Below, in pieces: positions 44,744-52,841 of a DNA stretch of 64,000 nt (the stretch's first letter is position 1; each line of letters opens with the position of its first letter). Source of the stretch: Spirosoma luteum DSM 19990 (GTDB taxonomy: Bacteria > Bacteroidota > Bacteroidia > Cytophagales > Spirosomataceae); NCBI RefSeq assembly GCF_000374065.1, contig NZ_KB893248.1, forward strand, positions 100,541-164,540, in the 5' to 3' direction. The notes under the pieces are model-generated. The model worked only from the letters and a program-made list of their open reading frames with translations, was not told the DNA's origin and did not search any database. Position numbers and translations under genes: made by a program.

Positions 44744-44753
44744 TCACCTTAAA
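44744..44753 (+). promoter_or_regulatory. TCACCTTAAA leader box, copy 1
   Basis: The same 10 bases occur at 49288-49297, and in both places exactly 13 bases separate the box from an ATG (44767 and 49311). This supports ATG 44767 as the real start of the first curlin gene. A role in translation or mRNA control of the two curli units is inferred. Confidence 0.5.
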
Positions 44754-44766
44754 CCGAATGTCACTC

Positions 44767-45729
44767 ATGAAAAAATTCATCTTATCCGCATTGGCGGCCG
44801 CGTCTATCTGTGCCGCCCAGGCCCAGTCCAACACCTTGTCGCTCAGCCAGCAGGGCGATGGGAACAGCGCCCCAGTTACCCAGCGTGGGAATGGGAATGT
44901 AGGTGCGATTACCGTAGCTGGTGATAATAACTACACGTCCTTCGAGCAGTTAGGGAACAGCCTGACTGGCACTATCTCAATTGCTGGTAGCCGAAACCGT
45001 GCATTTAGTCAAGCTGATCATTATTTGAATGAAACCACCATTACGCAAATGGGGAATGATAACTCGGGTATAGTATTGACTACGTACCGCAGCGACCATA
45101 ACCAGGTTACGCTCAATCAGGCTGGCGATGGAAATTCTGGCTATGTATATGCTACGGATCATAGTGACGATAACCATATTGGCGTTAACCAAAGCGGGAA
45201 CAGCAACACCGCAGAAGCTTATTCTGCGTACCATAGTACACATAATAGTATCAACATAAGTCAAAGCGGAGACGGGAATACGGGTACGGCCTATACCTAT
45301 AATAGTGATCGAAATCAAATTAGCCTTACTCAAGCCGGAGATAGAAATACGGGTCTTGCTATTGCGGCAAGTAGTGACCGGAATCAGATTGATCTAGCCC
45401 AAAATGGCGATAACAATATTGGTTTAATAACGGCCAATGATGGTAGTTACAACCAGGGGCACATCAGCCAGACAGGGAGTGATAATAACGCTCAGCTTTC
45501 ACAAGTAGGTTACCTAAACACAAGTTCAGTTGTGCAGGATGGTGATAATAACACACTGACAGACTTAGAGCGAGATCCTAATGTTCGTTATCGTACTCGC
45601 TACTTTGGCGCTGTCCAGCAAGGGTATGGTAACAGCTTTGCCCTAACCCAAGCCGGCGATGGCAACACCCTGCACTTTGGCCAGACCGGCAATAACAACA
45701 CGGCTACTGTCTCACAACGGCCCAACTAA
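44767..45729 (+). CDS. Curlin-repeat amyloid fibre protein 1 (CsgA-like)
   Basis: From ATG 44767 this has 320 residues: a signal peptide (MKKFILSALAAASICAAQAQ) and about fifteen Q-x-G-x-x-N curlin repeats such as QQGDGN, QAGDGN, QSGNSN and QTGNNN. Such repeats stack into the beta-solenoid of curli amyloid exported through CsgG. The central repeats carry an extra Tyr/Ser/His-rich loop (YRSDHN, TDHSDDN, YHSTHN) not found in the two paralogues. The signal region and last repeats are almost the same as in those paralogues, while the middle is different. It is the first gene of the curli cluster; an in-frame ATG at 44758 is possible. Confidence 0.9.
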   Translation: MKKFILSALAAASICAAQAQSNTLSLSQQGDGNSAPVTQRGNGNVGAITVAGDNNYTSFEQLGNSLTGTISIAGSRNRAFSQADHYLNETTITQMGNDNSGIVLTTYRSDHNQVTLNQAGDGNSGYVYATDHSDDNHIGVNQSGNSNTAEAYSAYHSTHNSINISQSGDGNTGTAYTYNSDRNQISLTQAGDRNTGLAIAASSDRNQIDLAQNGDNNIGLITANDGSYNQGHISQTGSDNNAQLSQVGYLNTSSVVQDGDNNTLTDLERDPNVRYRTRYFGAVQQGYGNSFALTQAGDGNTLHFGQTGNNNTATVSQRPN

Positions 45730-45760
45730 TCCCAAATCATACATTTAACTTTTATCACTT

Positions 45761-46918
45761 ATGAAAAATATCCTTTTATCCGCCTTGGCGCTGGTATCGG
45801 TATATGCCGCCCAGGCCCAGTCCAACACCCTCTCGCTTAGCCAGCAGGGCGATGGCAATAATGCTCGAACTGGCCAGCGTGGAAGTAACAACGCGCTAAC
45901 GGTTAGCCAGTCGGGAAACGACAACCGGCTGAATACCGAATCATGGCTATACGACCCGGTGTCGCAGATGGGGAGTGCCAATACCGGATCCATTACAGTA
46001 AATGGTAACAGTAATCAACAAACTTTCAGGCAGTTGGGTAGCAATAACACCAGCGAACTGCTCGTGTCAGGCGATGGTAACGTTAGTTCTATCTCTTTGA
46101 CGGGCGATCAGAATCTGAGTCGTATGTCGCAAACGGGATCGGGTAACCAGTCCTCGATTTTCAGTTCGACCAGCCGTTCCACCGGGGGTGAATACAGCAT
46201 CAGGCAGATTGGCGATAACAACAGGGCCGATGGCGGCACACTCGGATGGTTTCGTTACTTCGGGGGCAACCTGGAGGGTAATAAACTATCAATTACACAG
46301 GAAGGGCAGTCTAACGCCGTATCGAACTTTAACCAGGAGGGAAACCGAAACTCCGCGACCATCGATCAGTATGGTACCAACAATAGACTGAATGGCCCAG
46401 GGAGTATAAATTATGGGGGCGGAGCACCCACATTAGGTGGAATTGCGTATCAGGGAGGAAATGACAATACGCTCCATGCAGGCCAAAGTGGAGACAATAA
46501 CGAAATTCAATTTGTTCAGATGGCCAATCAAAGCGTGGCAACACTGACGCAGGCCGGCGATAATAACAAGATCACGTTCAGCCAGGAGTATACAGATTTC
46601 TCAACGGCCACGGCCAGCCAGACTGGTGACAACAACGCGATTCAGCTTGTGCAAACGGCTGACTTTAGTACGGCCTTGTTAGACCAATCCGGCAACGATA
46701 ACCTGATGAAGTTTACCCAAAGCGGCAGCGACCATTCAGCTACCATCCGGCAGGACGGTAACCGCAACGTGCTGGAAGGTTTGCAGGCGGGAACTTCGGC
46801 GGTCCAGAGCGGCATAGGCAACGCCTTTACCCTGACCCAAACGGGCGACGGCAACCTGATGCGTTTCAGTCAGCAGGGCAACAACAACACCGCTACCGTT
46901 ACGCAATCGCCAAACTAA
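45761..46918 (+). CDS. Curlin-repeat amyloid fibre protein 2 (CsgA-like)
   Basis: This 385-residue paralogue has a signal peptide (MKNILLSALALVSVYAAQAQ) and numerous curlin repeats (QQGDGN, QSGNDN, QMGSAN, QLGSNN, QTGSGN, QTGDGN and QQGNNN near the end). The middle holds a Gly/Tyr-rich insertion (around NYGGGAPTLGGIAYQGGNDN). It ends in NNNTATVTQSPN, shared with paralogue 3. It lies 31 bp after paralogue 1 and is presumably co-transcribed. Whether it is a main fibre subunit or a variant cannot be told. Confidence 0.9.
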   Translation: MKNILLSALALVSVYAAQAQSNTLSLSQQGDGNNARTGQRGSNNALTVSQSGNDNRLNTESWLYDPVSQMGSANTGSITVNGNSNQQTFRQLGSNNTSELLVSGDGNVSSISLTGDQNLSRMSQTGSGNQSSIFSSTSRSTGGEYSIRQIGDNNRADGGTLGWFRYFGGNLEGNKLSITQEGQSNAVSNFNQEGNRNSATIDQYGTNNRLNGPGSINYGGGAPTLGGIAYQGGNDNTLHAGQSGDNNEIQFVQMANQSVATLTQAGDNNKITFSQEYTDFSTATASQTGDNNAIQLVQTADFSTALLDQSGNDNLMKFTQSGSDHSATIRQDGNRNVLEGLQAGTSAVQSGIGNAFTLTQTGDGNLMRFSQQGNNNTATVTQSPN

Positions 46919-46947
46919 ACAATCATCTTTTTTACTTTTTAGCACTC

Positions 46948-48120
46948 ATGAAAAAGCTCATCTTATCCGCCTTGGCGCTGGCATCGGTGTATGCCGCCCA
47001 GGCCCAGTCCAACACCTTATCCCTTAGCCAGCAGGGCGATGGAAACAATGCACCGGTTAACCAATTTGGGAGTGGGAACACCTTATCGCTAAGTCAGGCT
47101 GGTAATAGTAATGGCATTTTGTATGGGCCCGCTGTACAGGCAGGAATGGGTAATACAGGTACCATCAGCGCAAGCGGGAATAACAACCAGGTTTATTTTG
47201 GCCAATATGGGAACACTAACAACGGAACCGTATCTATTACCGGCGATGATAACGTGGCAAAAAATTTAATAGACGATGGGGGTAGCCAAGGCAACACCAA
47301 CATTGCTCAGACCGGAATCAACAATAATGCCGATATTTTTCTGTCAACTGGTCTCAATAACCAGGTCTTCATGAGTCAGACTGGTCAAAGCAACCATAGT
47401 TATAGCTCTATTTATAATGGCAACGTCAATCAGTTTAATCTGGTACAAACCGGCGATTATAATCAGGGCACGGCCCGTATAAGCAATGGAAGTTCGAACC
47501 AGACCAGTTTCACCCAGATTGGCGATTATAACAATGCCCTTTCCTCTCAGGCTTATGGCCATGTAAATCAGATAACGCTCTCCCAAACCGGAGAAGCTAA
47601 TATGGCTTATTTCTGGCAGCAAAACGGTGACAACAACACCAGTATGGTTACGCAGGAGGGTAATGGCAACCGGGTAAGAGGTATTGGCGATTACCTGGAC
47701 ATTGGTCATGCTTACCAGAATGGCAACGACAATTCACTGGTATCGGCCCAAACCGGTTACGCAAATGACCTTCGGCTTCTTCAGTCGGGAAATAATAATA
47801 CGGTTCAGGCTACGCAAACTGGCCGTAACCTTCAGGTAAATAGCTATCAGGGCGGAAACTCCAATACGGTTATAGTCTCGCAGGAAGGCGAAGGCATACA
47901 CTATGATTCGGGCGTATCTACCTTCCAGTTTGGCTCATTTAACGCTATTAATGCCACCCAGAATGGCAGTGATAATGCATTGCGAGGGCTGGAAGGGGCT
48001 GCTACTCAGTATGGTAATAGTAACGTGCTAACCCTTACTCAAACTGGCGATAGTAATTTGCTTCGCTTCGGTCAGACCGGCAATAACAACACGGCTACCG
48101 TTACGCAATCACCGAACTAA
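46948..48120 (+). CDS. Curlin-repeat amyloid fibre protein 3 (CsgA-like)
   Basis: This 390-residue paralogue has a signal peptide (MKKLILSALALASVYAAQAQ) and curlin repeats through the full length (QQGDGN, QFGSGN, QAGNSN, QYGNTN, QTGINN, QTGDYN, QIGDYN, QNGDNN). The C-terminal block ends in NNNTATVTQSPN. It lies 29 bp after paralogue 2. Three large fibre subunits in tandem allow mixed or switchable amyloid fibres. The DNA of the first roughly 100 bases and the last roughly 60 bases is much closer among the three genes than the middle is, pointing to gene conversion or selection at the ends. Confidence 0.9.
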   Translation: MKKLILSALALASVYAAQAQSNTLSLSQQGDGNNAPVNQFGSGNTLSLSQAGNSNGILYGPAVQAGMGNTGTISASGNNNQVYFGQYGNTNNGTVSITGDDNVAKNLIDDGGSQGNTNIAQTGINNNADIFLSTGLNNQVFMSQTGQSNHSYSSIYNGNVNQFNLVQTGDYNQGTARISNGSSNQTSFTQIGDYNNALSSQAYGHVNQITLSQTGEANMAYFWQQNGDNNTSMVTQEGNGNRVRGIGDYLDIGHAYQNGNDNSLVSAQTGYANDLRLLQSGNNNTVQATQTGRNLQVNSYQGGNSNTVIVSQEGEGIHYDSGVSTFQFGSFNAINATQNGSDNALRGLEGAATQYGNSNVLTLTQTGDSNLLRFGQTGNNNTATVTQSPN

Positions 48121-48196
48121 GCGGAACCGCCAGCCCGGAAACACTTCGGGCTTGCGGTTCAATCAACTCCCATTCAACAAACAAAGCGCCTGCATC

Positions 48197-48640
48197 ATGA
48201 AACGACTCCTGAGTTTCCTGTTCGTCAGCCTTCCGTTGCTGGTATCGGCCCAGTCGGAGGTGTATTTCCGCCAGCCGATGGCCGACCGAAATCTGGCCGG
48301 GTTGACGTCCGGTGAGGTCACGCTGGTCCAGTCGGGGCAACTCAACCAGCTGCAATACAAAGAAACCGGCCGTTTCAATGCCGTCAGCCTGTCGCAGCAG
48401 GGCACAAACAACCTGCTGGATGTCGACGTTGATGGGTCCAACAACCGGTATTCGTTTGCCCAACAGGGCGACAATAACGCGACCCTGTGGCGGGCGCGGC
48501 AGAACAATGGCCAACTGGACGTACTACAGCGGGGCAATAACAACCTGCTGGTTCAGGAGGGTGGCAGCCCGGCTGCAGGGGTACCCATGCGCATTGAGCA
48601 GACCGGCGGTATGCAGTTAATCATTAAAAACAATCCCTGA
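48197..48640 (+). CDS. Small curlin-repeat protein (CsgB-like minor subunit)
   Basis: From ATG 48197 (MKRLLSFLFVSLPLLVSAQ) this has 147 residues, about the size of E. coli CsgB. After the signal peptide it has four or five curlin-like repeats (VQSGQLNQLQY, QQGTNNLLDV, QQGDNNATLW, QRGNNNLLVQ) and a charged, Arg-containing C-terminus (MRIEQTGGMQLIIKNNP). Position between the large subunits and csgE, small size and irregular repeats suggest a nucleator, like CsgB. The nucleating role is inferred. Confidence 0.82.
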   Translation: MKRLLSFLFVSLPLLVSAQSEVYFRQPMADRNLAGLTSGEVTLVQSGQLNQLQYKETGRFNAVSLSQQGTNNLLDVDVDGSNNRYSFAQQGDNNATLWRARQNNGQLDVLQRGNNNLLVQEGGSPAAGVPMRIEQTGGMQLIIKNNP

Positions 48641-48642
48641 CC

Positions 48643-49134
48643 ATGAACGCCTTCCTGCTCTTATTGCTGGCAATGCTTCCACTAGTGGGAGCGGCCCAGA
48701 ACGCAACCCCAGCTACTGATTCAGGGCTGAATCGCCAGGTGGAGGAAAGCCTGCCCGATGAACCCAACGGCACCCGGTTAATACTGGACAATACCCGCAC
48801 TAAAGTCGGTAAGGACTTTTACGACCTGTTCTACAAGTACCTGACTGCCGAATCGGCTCAGCCGGGAACGCCCCCGGCCGACAGCACTCAGCAACACATA
48901 ATGGGGTTGGTAGTGATTATGGTGGAAGAAATTCCAGCCCCCGGCACCGCCAGCCAGGTACTGATCAGCATCAGCGATCAACCCGTCTGGCAGCAGTTTG
49001 TCCAGGCCCGCTACGATTTGCTGGAAACCGACGCTCTCTATGCGGTGGAAACCGTTCGGGACTACCTGAAAAGTTATCAGGAAATGCTTCAGCTACTCGG
49101 CAGTCAGGACCAGAAAGGGTCGGGGGTGTACTAG
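48643..49134 (+). CDS. csgE: CsgE-like curli secretion adaptor
   Basis: This 163-residue periplasmic protein has a signal peptide (about 1-18). The CsgE core begins RLILDNTRTKVGKDFYDLFYKY and continues IMGLVVIMVEEIPAPGTASQVLISISDQPVWQQF. CsgE caps the periplasmic face of the CsgG pore and delivers curlin subunits. It starts 2 bp after the CsgB-like gene and is followed by a strong terminator, so it ends the first curli transcription unit. Confidence 0.88.
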   Translation: MNAFLLLLLAMLPLVGAAQNATPATDSGLNRQVEESLPDEPNGTRLILDNTRTKVGKDFYDLFYKYLTAESAQPGTPPADSTQQHIMGLVVIMVEEIPAPGTASQVLISISDQPVWQQFVQARYDLLETDALYAVETVRDYLKSYQEMLQLLGSQDQKGSGVY

Positions 49135-49182
49135 CACCCCAATGCTCCTGTGATCGAATCAGTACGAAGATCGGCCACCTGG

Positions 49183-49232
49183 AAAGGCGTGCCCCTAATG
49201 TCCGTTCAGACGTTGGGAGCACGCCTTTTTTT
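49183..49232 (+). terminator. Terminator between csgE and csgF
   Basis: A perfect 10-bp stem (49183-49192 with 49219-49228, core AGGCGTGC/GCACGCCT), extended by a CCC/GGG inner helix, is followed by a run of seven T residues at 49226-49232. It separates the subunit-csgE unit from the csgF-csgG unit. Confidence 0.88.
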
Positions 49233-49251
49233 AACGAATCAGCCACCGGCT

Positions 49252-49277
49252 GTTAACCTTTCCTGATTCCGGCGATA
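49252..49277 (+). promoter_or_regulatory. Candidate ECF promoter of csgF-csgG
   Basis: GTTAACC (49252-49258), 13 bases, then GCGATA (49272-49277). Spacing and both boxes match the promoter of the first curlin gene and the divergent sigma promoter. The csgF start is 34 bp beyond, giving a leader of about 27 nt. Confidence 0.6.
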
Positions 49278-49312
49278 TACAGTCAGATCACCTTAAATGG
49301 CTAACTGTATAT
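49275..49312 (+). promoter_or_regulatory. Hairpin enclosing the TCACCTTAAA box and the csgF start
   Basis: ATATACAGT (49275-49283) pairs with ACTGTATAT (49304-49312); the second arm includes the first two bases of the csgF ATG. The loop holds TCACCTTAAA (49288-49297, copy 2 of the leader box). If the transcript starts near 49284 only part of the stem is made, so the repeat could instead act as a DNA operator. Confidence 0.45.
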
Positions 49313-49748
49313 GAAAACATTATTCACCCTCGGATTCCTGCTGCTGGCCCCCGCAGCCCTCAATCAACTTCGGGCGCAGGGCTTAACGTACCGGCCCAAC
49401 AACCCGGCGTTTGGCGGCAACACCTTCAACTACCAGTGGATGCTCAGTTCGGCCCAGGCGCAGGACACCCACAAAGACCCGACGGCCAAAAGTAATACCG
49501 CCGGTAGCCTGAGCGGGCTGGGCAACAGCTCGTCGCTCCAGAGTTTTTCCGACAACCTGCAGCGGCAACTGCTCAGCCGACTCTCGCAGAACATTCTCGG
49601 CAAACAGTTTGGCGAGGATGGACTCAAGGAAGGTACGTTCACCATCGGCGACATGCAGGTTGTTATTAGCAATGCCGCCGACGGGGTCATTATCCGCATT
49701 ACCGACGGCAAAGGCGGTGAAAGTTCCATTACCGTTCCCTACTTCTGA
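49311..49748 (+). CDS. csgF: CsgF-like curli assembly protein
   Basis: This 145-residue protein has a signal peptide (about 1-22). The CsgF hallmark follows at the mature N-terminus (LTYRPNNPAFGGNTFNYQWML), which in the E. coli protein plugs into the CsgG pore. A helical middle (LQSFSDNLQRQLLSRLSQNI) and a C-terminal beta part (TFTIGDMQVVISN, VIIRITDGKGGESSITVPYF) complete it. CsgF couples secretion to nucleation at the cell surface. It opens the second curli transcription unit with csgG and the beta-propeller lipoprotein. Confidence 0.92.
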   Translation: MKTLFTLGFLLLAPAALNQLRAQGLTYRPNNPAFGGNTFNYQWMLSSAQAQDTHKDPTAKSNTAGSLSGLGNSSSLQSFSDNLQRQLLSRLSQNILGKQFGEDGLKEGTFTIGDMQVVISNAADGVIIRITDGKGGESSITVPYF

Positions 49749-49786
49749 ATTCGTCTTTATCTCTTCACGCAATACACTTTTTCGCC

Positions 49787-51196
49787 ATGAACCAGTCCTT
49801 AAAAATCAGTCTCACGATTCCGGTACTCATTGGCCTCGCCTGGCTACTGACCGGCTGTAGCGCCTACTTCAACCAGCCTACCCGCACCCAGTCGGCCCGC
49901 CTGGGCGAAGAAACTGCCATCACCGCCGAGCTGCGCAAGCTGCCCACGCCCCACGAGAAAATAGTGGCCGCCGTCTACAAATTCCGGGACCAGACCGGTC
50001 AGTACAAACATACCGAAACCGGCTCGGGGTTCTCGACCGCTGTATCGCAGGGCACCACCAACATACTCCTGAAAGCGCTGGAAGAAAGCGGCTGGTTTGT
50101 ACCCATCGAGCGGGAAAATATAGCCAACCTCCTGAATGAACGGCAGTTTATTAACCAGAGCGTGGCCCATTATAAAGCGGGTGAAAAACTCCCTCCGCTG
50201 TTGTTTGCGGGCGTCATTCTGGAGGGTGGTATCGTTTCCTACGATGCCAACACCATTACGGGTGGAGCGGGGCTTCGGTTCTTCGGCACCGGCGGTTCCA
50301 GCCAGTACCGCCAGGATCGGGTAACGGTTTACCTGCGGGCGGTAGCCACCAAATCGGGCAAGATTCTCAAAACGGTGTACACCTCCAAAACCATTCTGTC
50401 GCAGGCTATTGATGCGGGCACATTCCGGTATGTGAGTTTCAAACGCCTGCTGGAAGTAGAAACCGGCTACGCCACCAACGAGCCCGCCCAGATGGCCGTT
50501 ACGGAAGCGATTGAAAAAGCCGTTAAAGCGCTCATTCTGGAAGGTATTCAGGACAACCTCTGGACCGCCGACGAGCAGGCTGCCGAGAAGACCCAGAAAA
50601 TGCTGGCGGAGTATAACCAGGAGAAAACAGCCATGAGCCAAACCGATCTCCACGGGGCCCGCAACACGGTGGAGCCGTCGCGGCTGACCATCCAGCCCTA
50701 CGCATCGGTCTGGCAGTACCACGGCGATATGCCCACCCGTGGTATCCGAACCGGCTACGGGCTGACCGCCGACGTATACCTGTCCAGCTCCTTCGGTATT
50801 CAGATCAATGGCTCCGTCGGTACACTCGCCAGCGACCAGAAATTCAGTTGCCCGGTCAGCACCCTCCAGGCAAACCTCGTGTATCGCTCGCTGCCCTTCC
50901 GGCGCATCACCCCGCTGGTGTATGTCGGCGCTGGCGTCATCGCTTACCGCATGGGAACGTCGCCCGTCGATGTCGGCGGGAAACGGTATGCCTCGTTATC
51001 GGGTGGTGTCGGAGCCGAATATACCCTGAATCAGCTTATGGGGATTCGCACAACGGTCGATTACCAGCAACCCATGACCGATATCCTCGACGGTGTCGCA
51101 GCCGGCAGTCATAACGATTACTACCTGCGCGGGTCCGTGGGCCTATCTTTTCATCTCGGGCGCTCCGTGCGCCGGTCTGTTCCCATTCATCAATAA
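49787..51196 (+). CDS. csgG: CsgG curli secretion pore with C-terminal beta-barrel extension
   Basis: The protein has 469 residues, against about 277 in E. coli. The lipobox is LTGC (Cys24). Residues about 25-285 align with CsgG throughout: LRKLPTPHEKIVAAVYKFRDQTGQ, the constriction stretch ending GFSTAV, WFVPIERENIANLLNER, GAGLRFFGTGGSSQY and SKTILSQAIDAGTFRYV. The constriction Phe (F82) is kept, while the Asn before it in E. coli is Gly here. Residues about 295-469 form an added domain of alternating strands (LTIQPYASVWQYHG, GYGLTADVYLSSSFGIQING, DYYLRGSVGLSFHLG) that looks like an OmpA-type beta-barrel. Confidence 0.92.
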   Translation: MNQSLKISLTIPVLIGLAWLLTGCSAYFNQPTRTQSARLGEETAITAELRKLPTPHEKIVAAVYKFRDQTGQYKHTETGSGFSTAVSQGTTNILLKALEESGWFVPIERENIANLLNERQFINQSVAHYKAGEKLPPLLFAGVILEGGIVSYDANTITGGAGLRFFGTGGSSQYRQDRVTVYLRAVATKSGKILKTVYTSKTILSQAIDAGTFRYVSFKRLLEVETGYATNEPAQMAVTEAIEKAVKALILEGIQDNLWTADEQAAEKTQKMLAEYNQEKTAMSQTDLHGARNTVEPSRLTIQPYASVWQYHGDMPTRGIRTGYGLTADVYLSSSFGIQINGSVGTLASDQKFSCPVSTLQANLVYRSLPFRRITPLVYVGAGVIAYRMGTSPVDVGGKRYASLSGGVGAEYTLNQLMGIRTTVDYQQPMTDILDGVAAGSHNDYYLRGSVGLSFHLGRSVRRSVPIHQ

Positions 51197-51226
51197 ACAG
51201 GAATCACACACAAATTACCTAAAGCC

Positions 51227-52738
51227 ATGAAAAACCTACTAAATAGTATCCTGCTTATTGCGCTGCTGGCCAGCCTGTGGGGCTGTAACGAAGAAGTATT
51301 TGTCGAACCCCAGCAATATGGATCGGTCAACGGTCAGGTGCTGAACAAGAAAGATGGCAAACCCATTCAGAAGGCCGCCGTTCGGCTGAGTCCTTCGGGC
51401 CGGACGGTACAGACCGACACCACCGGCCGGTTCCGCTTCGATACGGTGCTGGCTGGTAAGTACACACTACAGGCCAGCCGGGAATCCTTTCGCGACGAAC
51501 TGACGACGGTTGAGGTATCCGGTATGTATGGAACCGCTACGGTGCTGTATATGGTCAACGAAAACCCGTTGCCTACCGAGCCCGCCCTGATTTCGCCCAC
51601 CACCGGCCTCACGGCCGTGTCGACCACCGCCGTGCTGAAGTGGAAAGCCACCGACCCCGGCAATGACCCCCTCACCTACGATGTAGTTATCACCCGCGAA
51701 GGCAGTACGCTGCCCACCCAGACCCTGACGGGACTCACTGCCGATTCACTCGTGCTCAACGACCTGGCCTACGGAACCACCTATTACTGGCAGGTGACCG
51801 TGTCGGATGGAGTAAACACCGTGACGGGTAAAACATGGAGTTTCCGTACCGTTCCATTTCCCAATATAGCATACACATTTGCCCGGCGCATGGGCAGCCG
51901 CTACCAGATTTTCGTATCGACGGATGGAACCACGGCCATTCAGCTAACGCAGTCGGGTAACAACTGGCGGCCCGTGGTCAGCCCTAACCGGCAGCAGATC
52001 GCCTTTATCTCAAACGCCGAGACCGACCTTCACCTCTTTGTGATGAACTACGACGGTAGCAATCTGCACCGGGCCACCACCGTGCCGGTGGCAGGCCTGA
52101 TGCCAACCGACCTGTCGTTCTGCTGGTCGCCCGATGGTACGCAACTGCTCTATCCTGGTACTAACAAATTGTACGTCGTCAATGCCGATGGGTCGGGCAA
52201 TGGCCTGCGGGTGGTGGCACAGGCTCCCTACGGACGCAGTTTTGCGGGTTGCGACTGGACAGGGCAGGGCGACCGCATCATTGCCCGCACCACAGGAGCC
52301 AGTATCTACGACAATCGGTTTATGGTTATGTCTCCGCAGGGCAGGGATACCACTACCGTGCTCAACAAACCAGCGAGTCGGGTAGGCAATCCGGTTTTTT
52401 CGATTACGGGGAAAGAAGCTCTCTATACCTCCGATAAAGACAGCTTTCAGAATGAGGAGGGCCGCCAGCTGAACGCGCAGATAACCATGTTGACAATTGC
52501 CACGCGGATGCCGTGGATAGTGATGGGCACGACCGGCACGGATGCCCGCTCCAATAAACCCATCGGCACCAACGACCTGGATCCCCGTTTCTCGACAAAC
52601 GGCTCGAAAATCATCTTCATCAATACTAGCAACACCGGAACGGGCGAATGTACAGTCATGACCGCTGATTTTGATGGAACGAAAGGGCAAAACCGCACTG
52701 CGCTCATAAAAGGAGCCGAGATGCCCTCCTGGCGCTAA
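51227..52738 (+). CDS. Lipoprotein with carboxypeptidase-regulatory, FN3-like and beta-propeller domains
   Basis: This 503-residue lipoprotein (LWGC, Cys20) has three parts. A carboxypeptidase-regulatory-like domain covers about 33-110 (SVNGQVLNKKDGKPIQKAAV). A fibronectin-III-like domain covers about 115-210 (SPTTGLTAVSTTAVLKWKAT, YGTTYYWQVTVSDG). A TolB/WD40-like propeller covers about 215-503, with repeats such as SPDGTQLLYPG, FVMNYDGSNLH and MTADFDGTKGQ. It starts 31 bp after csgG and a strong terminator follows, so it belongs to the csgF-csgG unit. It may anchor or present fibres at the surface; that role is a guess. Confidence 0.85.
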   Translation: MKNLLNSILLIALLASLWGCNEEVFVEPQQYGSVNGQVLNKKDGKPIQKAAVRLSPSGRTVQTDTTGRFRFDTVLAGKYTLQASRESFRDELTTVEVSGMYGTATVLYMVNENPLPTEPALISPTTGLTAVSTTAVLKWKATDPGNDPLTYDVVITREGSTLPTQTLTGLTADSLVLNDLAYGTTYYWQVTVSDGVNTVTGKTWSFRTVPFPNIAYTFARRMGSRYQIFVSTDGTTAIQLTQSGNNWRPVVSPNRQQIAFISNAETDLHLFVMNYDGSNLHRATTVPVAGLMPTDLSFCWSPDGTQLLYPGTNKLYVVNADGSGNGLRVVAQAPYGRSFAGCDWTGQGDRIIARTTGASIYDNRFMVMSPQGRDTTTVLNKPASRVGNPVFSITGKEALYTSDKDSFQNEEGRQLNAQITMLTIATRMPWIVMGTTGTDARSNKPIGTNDLDPRFSTNGSKIIFINTSNTGTGECTVMTADFDGTKGQNRTALIKGAEMPSWR

Positions 52739-52791
52739 ACCAAGTTGGCTAAACCAACACCGGTATATACAGGCGAAAATAAGTAGTCAGG

Positions 52792-52823
52792 AAAAAACGC
52801 AGCCGACTGGCCGCGTTTTTTTT
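52792..52823 (+). terminator. Terminator of the csgF-csgG-lipoprotein unit
   Basis: A 9-bp stem AAAAAACGC/GCGTTTTTT (52792-52800 with 52813-52821) carries an inner GCC-GACT-GGC hairpin and ends in eight T residues, 54 bp after the stop codon. The flanking A and T tracts could let it work in both directions. Confidence 0.85.
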
Positions 52824-52841
52824 GTTGTTCTCTTCTAAGGC

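Noticed and set aside
44860..48110. Repeated short units that could suggest a CRISPR array or tandem DNA repeats
   Set aside because: The periodicity is at the protein level (Q-x-G-x-x-N curlin repeats) in long open frames, and there are no constant repeats with unique spacers or cas genes.
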